Assembly: GCF_029238425.1 (NCBI RefSeq)
Contig: NZ_JAQWGB010000067.1
Coordinates: forward strand, 1-64,000
DNA length: 64,000 nucleotides
From: Flavicella sp.
GTDB taxonomy: Bacteria > Bacteroidota > Bacteroidia > Flavobacteriales > Flavobacteriaceae
Direction of reading: 5' to 3'
Shown here piece by piece: positions 25,685 through 34,449 of this stretch. A model generated the notes under the pieces. That model worked only from the letters and a program-made list of their open reading frames with translations. It was not told the DNA's origin and searched no databases. The position numbers and the translations under genes are program-made. Each line of letters begins with the position of its first letter. Position 1 is the first letter of the stretch.

Positions 25685-27235
25685 TCAACTCTGAGGGAAA
25701 TAAAGATGATACTTCATCGTTTCTGGTGGAAGGAGTTTCCCTTTTGGTAAAACCCTCGCGGAAGTTTCTTTTTTAGCCCATGTTTTAAGAGCTTTTCTAA
25801 GTTCATTGGCTTCATTAGGATATTTTTCTATTAGATTGTTTTTTTCTTCTTTGTCCTCTTTTAAGTCAAATAAAAACTCCATTTTATCTGAAACCCTAAG
25901 TAATTTCCAATTCCCTTTTCGGATGGCTGATTGAGTATAAAACCTCCAGTACAAAGGCCTTTCTAACAAACCTGTATTATCCTGACCATTTAGATAAGGC
26001 AAAAGATCAACACCATTTAGATTTGGCAAACTGCTTACATCTCCAGCCGCACTCAAAAACGTTTTCGCCAAGTCGAGTGTATTTACAGGTTTATCACAAA
26101 CTTGACCAGACTTTATTTCTTTAGGCCAAGAAACAATCATAGGAACACGTATACCTCCTTCTGAAAGCAGTCCCTTATCACCATTTAAAGGTTTGTTGTC
26201 AGAGCCATTCCATCTCAGATGCATATCACTTGTGTATTTTGGGTGATCTTCATCAACATAAGACTCTGAAATTTTACCATTTGGAGTGTCAAGGAATTGT
26301 GCTAATGGAGCTCCATTGTCACTAGCAAATACAATTATTGTATTTTCATAGACATCTAGTTCTTTTAATTTTTTGATTATTTTTCCAACACCAGTATCAA
26401 CTGCCAACATAAGTGCCAAACCTTTTCGCCTTTGTTCAGATTCCATTGGTGGAATTTGATTCAAATAAAACTTACTAGGTGTTACAGGGTTATGAGGAGC
26501 ATAATATGCTGTATATAAAAAAAATGGTTTCTCTTTATTAGCATTTCTTTGAATAAAAGAAAGACTCGCTTTTGTTTTTTGATCTACTCGATCTCCCTTT
26601 AAACTAATTTCTTCTCCAAATTCGGTGTCTTGATAAGGTGGGAAATTGATGATATAATCTCTACTACGTCCCCAATAGTATTCATCGAAGCCGCGGTTAG
26701 CTGGCGCAAATGGTTCCTTTACCTTTTCAGGAATAAGATCCAAATTGACCATCTCTCTTCTTCCTTTCTTTTGTATAGCTTCAGGATAATTTTCTTGAGC
26801 CCATTCGACTCCCAAAGCATGTACACCTAGATGCCATTTTCCAACCATTCCTGTTCTATACCCAAAACCCTGCAAATGATTAGCAATTGTTTTCTCTTCC
26901 TTTATTAATGGCAAAGAAGGAATCGCATCAAAACCGAAACTTTGTTGGTATTTACAAGTTAAAAATCCGGCTCTAGACGGCGCACATTGAGGTGCGGTGA
27001 CATAGCCATCTGTAAATAAAACCCCGTCCCTAGCAAGTGCATCAATATTTGGGGTTTTAATATCACTCATAATATCATGAACTCCTAAATCACTATATCC
27101 CCAGTCATCAGTATATATAACAACGATATTCGGTTGATCTTTTTGCTGTTGAGCATACGTATTTATTGCCAATAAAAATATACAGATAAAACCAATTGCC
27201 TTCAGGTACTTACTTAAATTTTCACATTTAAACAT
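25685..27235 (-). CDS. S1-family sulfatase lacking the paralogues' T9SS tail
   Basis: About 516 residues from the ATG at 27235; a TTG at 27271 would add 12 charged residues before the signal peptide and is less likely. The signal ends near INTYAQ. The metal motif TDDWGYSD and nucleophile motif C-A-P-S-R (Cys84) with FLTCKYQQ match the sulfatases at 18738 and 20681 closely. The protein ends at PPETMKYHLYFPQS, exactly where those two continue from ETMKYELYF / ESMKYELYF into a T9SS sorting domain. It is therefore predicted to stay in the periplasm while its paralogues are exported, so the same chemistry may act on both sides of the outer membrane. The gap to the GH28-like gene is 39 bp. Confidence 0.93.
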   Translation of the reverse strand: MFKCENLSKYLKAIGFICIFLLAINTYAQQQKDQPNIVVIYTDDWGYSDLGVHDIMSDIKTPNIDALARDGVLFTDGYVTAPQCAPSRAGFLTCKYQQSFGFDAIPSLPLIKEEKTIANHLQGFGYRTGMVGKWHLGVHALGVEWAQENYPEAIQKKGRREMVNLDLIPEKVKEPFAPANRGFDEYYWGRSRDYIINFPPYQDTEFGEEISLKGDRVDQKTKASLSFIQRNANKEKPFFLYTAYYAPHNPVTPSKFYLNQIPPMESEQRRKGLALMLAVDTGVGKIIKKLKELDVYENTIIVFASDNGAPLAQFLDTPNGKISESYVDEDHPKYTSDMHLRWNGSDNKPLNGDKGLLSEGGIRVPMIVSWPKEIKSGQVCDKPVNTLDLAKTFLSAAGDVSSLPNLNGVDLLPYLNGQDNTGLLERPLYWRFYTQSAIRKGNWKLLRVSDKMEFLFDLKEDKEEKNNLIEKYPNEANELRKALKTWAKKETSARVLPKGKLLPPETMKYHLYFPQS

Positions 27236-27296
27236 TTCTTTAATTTTTAATTCTTTAAATTTTATTTCCAACTCTTAGCGATTAAATCTTTTCGAT

Positions 27297-28802
27297 TTAT
27301 TCCAAAAGTTGATAGAAATTGTACCAGGTTTGTTCCTTCTCAATCAAAGGTGTGGCATTTAGACCTCGCGGCGTTAATTCATTGCTCCATTCCTTTAATG
27401 CGATTTGAAGCTGGGCTGCCTTTTCAGGATATTTGTCAATCAAGTTTTTTGCCTCATGCGCATCCGTACTTAAATCAAACAGTGCATTACGACCATCACT
27501 CAAATGAACATATTTCCAATTATCACGACGCATTGCACCCTGTCCCCAAAAGCGCCAAAACAAATCACGATTCTGTAGTGTATTTGCTTTTTTACTGAAC
27601 GAAGGAATCAAATCTACCCCATCTAGTTCTTCAGGAATATTTTGCCCTGCTGCAGCTAACGCCGTTGGCATAATATCCAATGCCGAAACGGGTTGATTAC
27701 ACACTTGGCCTCCTTTGAAAGTACCAGGCCAACTAACCACAAATGGCACTCGAATACCGCCTTCAGAAAGCATACCTTTCTCCCCTATCCATGGTGTATT
27801 CTTTGATCCGTCCCATACAGCAAATCTCTTATTAAAAGGTTCATCAGCCATTGTCATATCCAATGGTGCACCATTATCGCTTAGAAAAAAGATGATCGTA
27901 TTCTCATCAATTCCATTTTCCTGAAGTAATTTTCGAATTTTCCCAACTCCATCATCAACCGCAGAAATCATCGAAAGACCGTAACGACGACGCTCTACCA
28001 TTTCCTCAGGAAAACGTTCAAGGTATTCCGGTGTAGATTCTAACGGAGTATGGGGTGCATAGTATGCCAAATAAAGGAAAAAAGGATTCGTTTTATTTCG
28101 CTCAATAAACGATAAAGCCGCTTCAGTTTTAATATCCGTACGAAAGCCTTCTTCTCGTTCCCATTTTATTGGTGTACCAAGTGTTTTTCCGGTTAAAGAA
28201 AAATTCCTCCAATACTGCTGAGACCTTCCGTAAAAATATTCATCAAACCCTTGTTGACTTGGATAATAGTCACGTAATTTTTCTTCAACTGGCCCATCAT
28301 CCGTTAGTAGGAACTCCTGACCTGGAAAACGCGGATATTCTTTTGAAATATGCTCATCTAGCTCATTTTCATATGCCCATGGAATTGACCAATGACCCGG
28401 ACACAAATGCCATTTACCAACCATTCCAGTTACATAACCCGCTTCTTTCATTCGCTCTGCAATAGTTACCTGATCCAATCCCATAGGAAGATCGGGTATT
28501 GCATCAAATCCAGCTCGTTGCTGATGTTTTCCGGTAAGCAATCCCACACGAGAAGGAGCACACTGTGGGGCTGTAATATACCCTGCAGTACACAAAACTC
28601 CATCAAGAGCAAGCTGATCAAGGTAGGGTGTATTTGTATCTTTTTCTTGACCATAAATTCCGAGATCAGCATAACCCATATCATCCATAAGAATAACAAT
28701 CACATTAGGGGCGTCAGCCTTTCTTTCTTGGGCAACTCCAGCCGTAATTATCCCGACTAAAAAAAACAGGTTTTGTAGTATGCGTTTCATCATAAAATTC
28801 AT
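27297..28802 (-). CDS. S1-family sulfatase, first gene of seven-gene unit
   Basis: About 501 residues from Met at 28802; ATG codons at 28820, 28793 and 28790 are alternatives, and the signal peptide (KRILQNLFFLVGIITAG) is intact from any of them. The metal motif is VIVILMDDMGYADLG and the nucleophile motif C-A-P-S-R (Cys81 from this start). GKWHLCPGHW and FLSDNGA follow. It belongs to the same broad group as the sulfatases at 18738, 20681 and 25685 (shared AGFDAIPDLP) but has GK instead of CK after the nucleophile and no T9SS tail. It opens the unit that carries site B and its promoter. Confidence 0.92.
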   Translation of the reverse strand: MNFMMKRILQNLFFLVGIITAGVAQERKADAPNVIVILMDDMGYADLGIYGQEKDTNTPYLDQLALDGVLCTAGYITAPQCAPSRVGLLTGKHQQRAGFDAIPDLPMGLDQVTIAERMKEAGYVTGMVGKWHLCPGHWSIPWAYENELDEHISKEYPRFPGQEFLLTDDGPVEEKLRDYYPSQQGFDEYFYGRSQQYWRNFSLTGKTLGTPIKWEREEGFRTDIKTEAALSFIERNKTNPFFLYLAYYAPHTPLESTPEYLERFPEEMVERRRYGLSMISAVDDGVGKIRKLLQENGIDENTIIFFLSDNGAPLDMTMADEPFNKRFAVWDGSKNTPWIGEKGMLSEGGIRVPFVVSWPGTFKGGQVCNQPVSALDIMPTALAAAGQNIPEELDGVDLIPSFSKKANTLQNRDLFWRFWGQGAMRRDNWKYVHLSDGRNALFDLSTDAHEAKNLIDKYPEKAAQLQIALKEWSNELTPRGLNATPLIEKEQTWYNFYQLLE

Positions 28803-28856
28803 CTTTATATTCACTAACATTTCGGTATAAAAACAAATATTGCTAGTTATAAAGTC

Positions 28857-28864
28857 TAAATCTA
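28857..28864 (-). promoter_or_regulatory. Predicted -7 box (TAGATTTA) for the 28802 unit
   Basis: Minus-strand TAGATTTA, identical to the box at 32781-32788 and 21 bp from the adjacent direct repeat, the same distance as there. Confidence 0.55.
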
Positions 28865-28884
28865 GAAACTTGAGTAGGGAAGAC

Positions 28885-28911
28885 TGTTCTCTAAAAAATT
28901 ACTTTTGTGCT
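28885..28911 (-). promoter_or_regulatory. 21-bp-period direct repeat, predicted hybrid-regulator operator (site B)
   Basis: TGTTCT at 28885-28890 and TGTGCT at 28906-28911 on the plus strand. The second continues TTTTTACACA as at sites A and C. The interval 28821-29130 otherwise contains the promoter box and the terminator at 29022-29068; no gene is visible. Confidence 0.65.
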
Positions 28912-29021
28912 TTTTTACACAACTCATTAGAAAACAACCCTAAAAAGTATTTAAACCACAGAAATCACACCTAAAAAAATAAAACATGCAAAGTAATTCC
29001 TTATTAAACGATACAAGAAAA

Positions 29022-29068
29022 CGCTATATCAATTCTTATAAATAACCTTTACAAGATTCGATATAGCG
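29022..29068 (-). terminator. Hairpin ending the 32721 unit
   Basis: A 9-bp perfect stem (29022-29030 with 29060-29068) around a 29-nt loop. In the minus direction it is followed by TTTTCTTG. It lies 62 bp after the stop of the GH110-like gene at 29131. The long loop and weak T-run make it a moderate candidate. Confidence 0.5.
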
Positions 29069-29130
29069 CTTAAAATTCAATTGTTTTTTTTATTGATCAA
29101 TTAGACTGAATAATTTCGAACCGACGAACT

Positions 29131-31032
29131 TTAACCTTCAAACTGAATAGTCTCGCTATCACTTTTATTATCTATCACAATAGCACTAGTATCTGTAGAA
29201 TGAATATTTTCTCCATTAATCATAAGTCCTTTGATAGAAATATCACCACAATTTTCCATTTTTACCGGAATGCCTTCCTTACCTATTTTAACAGGACCAA
29301 TTTTGTTATTTGTAAGAACAGCATTTTTAACTGCCCCCATCCATATTGCAGTTCCGTTCCATTCTTCTATCGTATTATTTTCTATAATTACACCATCTAC
29401 AACACGACCATCGCCTGTCTTTCTTGGAAAAACACGATTTCTGATTTCAATCCCGGTATTTTCAATATCCTTAATATAATTATTCCTTATGATTACATTT
29501 TCTGGATAAGGGCCTTCCGCTGAGCGAGGAAGGTTCCCATTGGCAACACCATTGGCAACCACAATTCCTTCACCATTTAGACCATAAATTTTATTTCCTT
29601 CAACAAGTCCATTTGCAGGTTTAAGAAACATCGCGTATCTACGATGGTAACGAAATGTATTATTTCTAATAATATAACCAGCTCCTGATGCAGTTCGATT
29701 ATAAAAAACCTGACCTTTTTTACGATTATTAGAAGCCGTTAGCCCTTTGATCGGTTGATCTAGTTCCACAGTATAATCTCTTTTTGCTATGCTTATTGAG
29801 ACTACTTTAACTCTTCCTAAACTATTCCCTTTTAAAGGTTCAAATGCCTCTAGAACATCCCCTTTTTGAATCAAAGTTCCGTTATTGAGTACATATTTTT
29901 TTGGAGAAATCACTTTCTTAATACTATTTGCACTACAGTAAATGTTAATACTGTCGTCAATTTGGCCTTCAATCAAAGAATCTTCAATAATAGAACCTCG
30001 TCTATTTTGTCTAAAATGGAAACCATCTGCACAGGAAGTAATCAACCTGTCACTATCTGGTTTAAAAATCACACGAATCCCTCTAAAAACAGCACGTTCT
30101 GTTTGTTTTGCTCCGAAAGTTAAACTCGGGCAAGAATAAACAGTTATATCCTCAAGGGTGTTCTCCATACCACCCGTAATATGCATTACACCACCAGCAT
30201 GCATCCCCAAAGGCAGGACAAATCTATCCCCTATTTCAATATCAGCTATATTTTTTGCTGAAAGTTCGTGTAATTTAAGTTTTACTCTTCGTTTCCCCGC
30301 TTTAGATTTCAGGATATCATAATCCCGAATACGGCATGCGTTCATCACATCTCGCTTGAACCTTCTACGTTTGGGTTCCATAATTACACCCCAGCCTCTT
30401 CCCAACGCATTTTTACCATTGTTCATTTTTACTTTACCATCTATCATCTGAGGTCCTCCAAAAAGTTTTGAATTGAATGGAGCGTCCGAAGGAATAGGAT
30501 ATCCTTTATGTACTTCCATCGTGAAAGTACCTTCTTGAGCATTTACATCATACACCGTTCCTTGCATAAATGGCAATGGACTATAATCTATAATAAACCC
30601 ACGAACCATTACATTTTTACAATTATTAATATCCAACGCAAGCGTATCGGGAGAAATTAGCAATGTAGCTCCATTTCCATGGATAATCATATTCTCTCCA
30701 TTATTTAGACGTAAAGCAAATTTTTTCGTTTTATGAGTCAACCTATATGTTTTGGCTGAGAACAACACCACACTCCCTGGCTTTTTTATAGCTGCATTCA
30801 TAGTTCTTTGAATTGCAGGAGTGTCATCTGTTCGCCCATCTCCTTTGGCCCCATAATCATCTACCTTAAATATTTTTGAGGCATCACTCGGTAGCACAAA
30901 TTTTTCTAGATCACCAACATAATCAGCATTGTTGTTCTTTAGAGAATCATTTCCAGCATGGAAAAGATGGGGTGTAACAGTTAAAAAACCTGTCATCAAA
31001 GTCGTTTTATGAATAAAGTCTCTTCGTTTCAT
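29131..31032 (-). CDS. GH110-like beta-helix protein with twin-arginine-type leader
   Basis: A 633-residue protein. The leader starts MKRRDFIHKTT, a twin-arginine-like export signal, unlike the Sec leaders of its paralogues. The beta-helix domain opens at residue 55 (FKVDDYGAKGDGRTDD). The full GH110-like set is present: Asp336, His339 (ADGFHF) and Asp359-Asp360 (GQIDDSIN). Rungs such as IRNNTFRYHRRYA and IRNNYIKDIEN fill the C-terminal half. There is no T9SS tail. It is probably a periplasmic exo-glycosidase on alpha-galactose or a related sugar; specificity is inferred. It is the second gene of the unit starting at 32721 and is paired with a sulfatase (141-bp gap). Confidence 0.72.
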   Translation of the reverse strand: MKRRDFIHKTTLMTGFLTVTPHLFHAGNDSLKNNNADYVGDLEKFVLPSDASKIFKVDDYGAKGDGRTDDTPAIQRTMNAAIKKPGSVVLFSAKTYRLTHKTKKFALRLNNGENMIIHGNGATLLISPDTLALDINNCKNVMVRGFIIDYSPLPFMQGTVYDVNAQEGTFTMEVHKGYPIPSDAPFNSKLFGGPQMIDGKVKMNNGKNALGRGWGVIMEPKRRRFKRDVMNACRIRDYDILKSKAGKRRVKLKLHELSAKNIADIEIGDRFVLPLGMHAGGVMHITGGMENTLEDITVYSCPSLTFGAKQTERAVFRGIRVIFKPDSDRLITSCADGFHFRQNRRGSIIEDSLIEGQIDDSINIYCSANSIKKVISPKKYVLNNGTLIQKGDVLEAFEPLKGNSLGRVKVVSISIAKRDYTVELDQPIKGLTASNNRKKGQVFYNRTASGAGYIIRNNTFRYHRRYAMFLKPANGLVEGNKIYGLNGEGIVVANGVANGNLPRSAEGPYPENVIIRNNYIKDIENTGIEIRNRVFPRKTGDGRVVDGVIIENNTIEEWNGTAIWMGAVKNAVLTNNKIGPVKIGKEGIPVKMENCGDISIKGLMINGENIHSTDTSAIVIDNKSDSETIQFEG

Positions 31033-31173
31033 TTCTGTTTCTTTAATTTATTATCATATGTACCGATCCACGGCACCACTGATTATTCTTACTTAAAATC
31101 TATTTATCTCAAATTACTTTTTACTATTTCAACCTGTTGATTTCACTAAAAAAAGCAATACACCTACCTAATT

Positions 31174-32721
31174 TTATGGCACTGGAGGCAAACCTACTGC
31201 CTTTAAACCTTCGGCATAGGAACGAGCAAAACTCTTTTGCCATTTTTTACTTGATTTGGCATTTTTGTACTCATCACAATATTCATGTGTGTGGTTGAAT
31301 AAAGCCATATCTCCAGTAAAACGAGGATCTCCTTGTTCAACCCCTATCTTCTTCATTTTTGTCTTAAGACGGGTAATATCTGATTGATATTTTGGATTGT
31401 TAATTAAATTATTTGTCTCCCAAGGATCTTTTTCAAGATCATAAAACTCCTCACCATCATTTTCAAAATGAATGATATACTCGAATCGTTTGTCACGAAT
31501 ATTTCGGCAGGCTGGTAATAGCTCATTTACAGAATGGTGTTCCATACCGGTCATCATAATATCGCGACTTGCATCAATTTGACCCGATGCTTTTGAATCG
31601 ATTATTTTCATCATACTTTTACCGCTCATCTCTTTTGGAATAGCAAGTCCTGCGGCATCAAGTATAGTAGGGCCAATATCGACAGCTGATACGAAATCAT
31701 CTACAACTCTACCTCCTGAAGTTCGGTTCTTCCACATTAAAAAGAAAGGAACATGAACCCCTGCATCATAACCAGAAGCCTTTCCTCTTGGGGTCTGATT
31801 TGCCCCTACTTTGTTAAGTGCAAAACCACTCGGATTATCTCCACGGATAAAAGTTCCATTATCTCCTATAAAAATGACCATCGTATTGTCTAGAAATCCT
31901 TTCTCTTCCATGGCATCAAGCATCATTTTAACAGTTCTATCATAATGAAGCATTTCATAAAAAAAACCAAGTTTTTGTTTACTTGGCTTGGTAGAGTTTC
32001 CTTTAGCGTTATAGTAGTCCGATTTTAACTTCCTAACGTCGATTCCGAATTCAGATTTTGTCTTTGTAATAGCCTCATTCGTTTTCATCCAAGAACCGTG
32101 AGGTTCAAAGATACCTGCCCAAATACAAAAAGGCTTGTCAGCACTGCGTTCAGAAAGAAAACTCTTTAATCCTGCAACATAATCTCTAGGGTACAAATAT
32201 TTCGTTTCTTTGGCGTCTTCTCGCATAAAACGGTTGTAATTATCACCAGCAACGGTACGCGAGTTATGCCCAACTTGACTAGGTGAAATTCCCGGACCCC
32301 AGTTTTTTCCAACAGAACATGTTTCATAACCATTTGCATTTAGAACCTGAGGATAAGTGACAAACTTTTGTGGAAAGAAAGCTTGCATAAAAGCTCCTTG
32401 TTCTAACTCCCAAAAATGCTTACCAGACAGCATAGATGCACGAGCAGGAGCACAAGAAGGCGCACTTACATAACCATTGTTAAATATAATCCCCTCTCTT
32501 GCTATTCGATCAACATTTGGAGTTGGCACATTGGAAGTTCCGTAAACACTGTGCTCAAACCAACTGACATCATCTACACTAATAATTAAAAAATTAGGTT
32601 TTTTTTCTTTTAAATCTGTTTTTGAATTTAGGAGCTCACTTTTCTCAAAAGCACTGGCCGTAAATACATTTGCTATCAACAGAAAAAATATTGTTATTTT
32701 AATAAATTTTAAAATGTTCAT
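31174..32721 (-). CDS. S1-family sulfatase, heparan N-sulfatase-like, secreted
   Basis: A 515-residue sulfatase with a Sec signal (about residues 1-24). The metal motif is FLIISVDDVSW and the nucleophile motif C-A-P-A-R (Cys90). The segments SMLSGKHFWELEQGAF and GKNWGPG resemble the SGSH-like branch of S1, as in the sulfatase at 4824; this placement is by eye. FIGDNGTFIRGD carries the late metal site. It is the first gene of a two-gene unit with a strong operator-like repeat and promoter (32781-32835), and is probably co-transcribed with the GH110-like gene at 29131. Confidence 0.92.
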   Translation of the reverse strand: MNILKFIKITIFFLLIANVFTASAFEKSELLNSKTDLKEKKPNFLIISVDDVSWFEHSVYGTSNVPTPNVDRIAREGIIFNNGYVSAPSCAPARASMLSGKHFWELEQGAFMQAFFPQKFVTYPQVLNANGYETCSVGKNWGPGISPSQVGHNSRTVAGDNYNRFMREDAKETKYLYPRDYVAGLKSFLSERSADKPFCIWAGIFEPHGSWMKTNEAITKTKSEFGIDVRKLKSDYYNAKGNSTKPSKQKLGFFYEMLHYDRTVKMMLDAMEEKGFLDNTMVIFIGDNGTFIRGDNPSGFALNKVGANQTPRGKASGYDAGVHVPFFLMWKNRTSGGRVVDDFVSAVDIGPTILDAAGLAIPKEMSGKSMMKIIDSKASGQIDASRDIMMTGMEHHSVNELLPACRNIRDKRFEYIIHFENDGEEFYDLEKDPWETNNLINNPKYQSDITRLKTKMKKIGVEQGDPRFTGDMALFNHTHEYCDEYKNAKSSKKWQKSFARSYAEGLKAVGLPPVP

Positions 32722-32780
32722 TCTAATATAATTATAAAGTTCCTTTTATTTTATGATTCTGAAATGTGATTGTGAAAAGT

Positions 32781-32788
32781 TAAATCTA
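32781..32788 (-). promoter_or_regulatory. Predicted -7 box (TAGATTTA) for the 32721 unit
   Basis: Minus-strand TAGATTTA, 21 bp from the repeat at 32809-32835. Sequence and spacing are identical to the box at 28857. Confidence 0.55.
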
Positions 32789-32808
32789 TGAACTAGAATA
32801 AAAAAGCC

Positions 32809-32835
32809 TGTTCTCAAAAAAAACAATGTTGTACT
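32809..32835 (-). promoter_or_regulatory. 21-bp-period direct repeat, predicted hybrid-regulator operator (site C)
   Basis: TGTTCT at 32809-32814 and TGTACT at 32830-32835 on the plus strand. The second continues TTTTTACACATAAT, matching site A almost base for base over 17 positions. It is 88-114 bp upstream of the sulfatase start codon. Confidence 0.68.
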
Positions 32836-32908
32836 TTTTTACACATAATACTACAAAACAATAAAACAGAGTTCCATTCAACTAAAAAAATTTATTTACC
32901 CAAAAAAA

Positions 32909-32948
32909 ACATCTTCTACTATTCAACTATGAATATTGTAGAAGATGT
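32909..32948 (-). terminator. Intrinsic terminator after the 33013 sulfatase
   Basis: An 11-bp perfect stem (32909-32919 with 32938-32948) and an inner 5-bp stem (32920-32924 with 32931-32935), followed in the minus direction by seven Ts. It lies 64 bp beyond the stop at 33013 and ends the unit that includes 33013-40834. Confidence 0.82.
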
Positions 32949-33012
32949 TAATTTTAGCTGATCATCTATTTGATTGCAAAACAATTAATTTGGAATTATT
33001 GTGGTGTCATTC

Positions 33013-34443
33013 TTATTTTTCAGATGGAGTTAATTTTTTTGCATCCTTCTTCAAGTCATCTAACCAAGAATCTAGTCGTTTGGCAAGCTTTTTTTCTTTC
33101 TTCTTGTTCTGTAAAGCATGTTCTCCGGCTAGTTCAGTAGGATTGACCTTTAAATCAACAAAATTATGTTTCGGAAGTTCGGTTCCATCAACAGCCATAG
33201 TCGGTCTACCATTTCGTATTTCTTTTAGGTTATCCATTCGGACTGCATGGTAATCTCCACGCCAAGACCAGAACAAATCTTTAGATGGGTAAGAAACATC
33301 CCCGGATAACCAAGGCAACAAGTTACGACCTTCATGAATATCCGCAACCTTTTCTTTTCCAGCCACTGCCAAACAGGTTGGCAATAAATCCAGAGAAGTA
33401 ATTGGATCCGACACTACTTTTCCTTCAGGTAATTTTCCTGGCCAAGAAACCATAAACGGCACACGAATTCCACCTTCATAAACATCTCCTTTAGCACCTG
33501 AAAACGGATCACAACGCGAACCATTCCAATTTTTAGAATTGACCGCTACCCCTCCATTATCACTAAGAAACCAAACCACTGTGTTTTCCAATTGCCCAGT
33601 CTCTTCCAGCGTATTTAGCATTCTACCGATCCCTTCGTCAAGAGATTCCATCATTGCTACAAATTTTCGACGTACCCCATTTTTAATATGCTTGTATTTT
33701 TTAAGTTTTTCAGGTTTGGGTTGCATAGGACCATGCGGTGCAGTATAGGAAAGATACAAAAACCATGGCTCCTTTTTATGTCGCTTGACAAAATCGATAC
33801 CACGATCGGTAAAAATATCCGTCGTATACGTGTCTTTTGGTAAATCCGAAAGATAAACTGCTTCTGCACTGCCTTCTTTTTTTTCTTGCAGGTGCTTGAT
33901 CCATCCAATTTTTGAACGAAAATCTGGAGTTGCATAAGGAAAATACTGTGAACTCCCTGCAAAAATTTTAAAGGCATAATCAAACCCGCGCTCCCAAGGG
34001 GCATTACCTTTTCTAGTATGACTCTTGGATCGATCTTTCTGAATATCATGAAAACCGATATGCCATTTCCCAACCATACCAGTTACATAGCCTTGTTCCT
34101 TCATCTGTTCAGGCAATATTTTAACTACCTCAGAAGATGGCAAACCATTATCTTGGTGATTATCCATTACTCCAAATCGAGCCTGACTTAACCCTGTAAT
34201 CAACCCTGCACGTGAAGGGCCACATTGTGGTGCAGTGACATAACCATCTGTAAAACGTATACCTCTAGCCGCAATACGGTCAATATTTGGTGTCTCAAAA
34301 TCCTTTACGCCATAACAGCCCAAATCGTTATACCCCAAATCATCTGCTATAATTAAAAGTACATTCGGTTGTTGTGCTTTTCCACAGGCCGATACTATCA
34401 GTATAAAAAACAGAACTGCTGTACTATTCTTAATCTTTGTCAT
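33013..34443 (-). CDS. S1-family sulfatase, lipoprotein-type leader
   Basis: A 476-residue sulfatase whose leader ends LIVSACGK, a possible lipobox (Cys20). The metal motif is VLLIIADDLGYND and the nucleophile motif C-G-P-S-R (Cys74), like the protein at 146. GKWHIGFHD and FLSDNGG follow. The C-terminal 40 residues are rich in Lys. It starts 6 bp after the stop of the GH106 rhamnosidase gene, so the two are certainly co-transcribed, and it may desulfate rhamnose or a neighbouring residue to make it accessible; that functional pairing is inference. Confidence 0.93.
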   Translation of the reverse strand: MTKIKNSTAVLFFILIVSACGKAQQPNVLLIIADDLGYNDLGCYGVKDFETPNIDRIAARGIRFTDGYVTAPQCGPSRAGLITGLSQARFGVMDNHQDNGLPSSEVVKILPEQMKEQGYVTGMVGKWHIGFHDIQKDRSKSHTRKGNAPWERGFDYAFKIFAGSSQYFPYATPDFRSKIGWIKHLQEKKEGSAEAVYLSDLPKDTYTTDIFTDRGIDFVKRHKKEPWFLYLSYTAPHGPMQPKPEKLKKYKHIKNGVRRKFVAMMESLDEGIGRMLNTLEETGQLENTVVWFLSDNGGVAVNSKNWNGSRCDPFSGAKGDVYEGGIRVPFMVSWPGKLPEGKVVSDPITSLDLLPTCLAVAGKEKVADIHEGRNLLPWLSGDVSYPSKDLFWSWRGDYHAVRMDNLKEIRNGRPTMAVDGTELPKHNFVDLKVNPTELAGEHALQNKKKEKKLAKRLDSWLDDLKKDAKKLTPSEK

Positions 34444-34449
34444 CTATTC

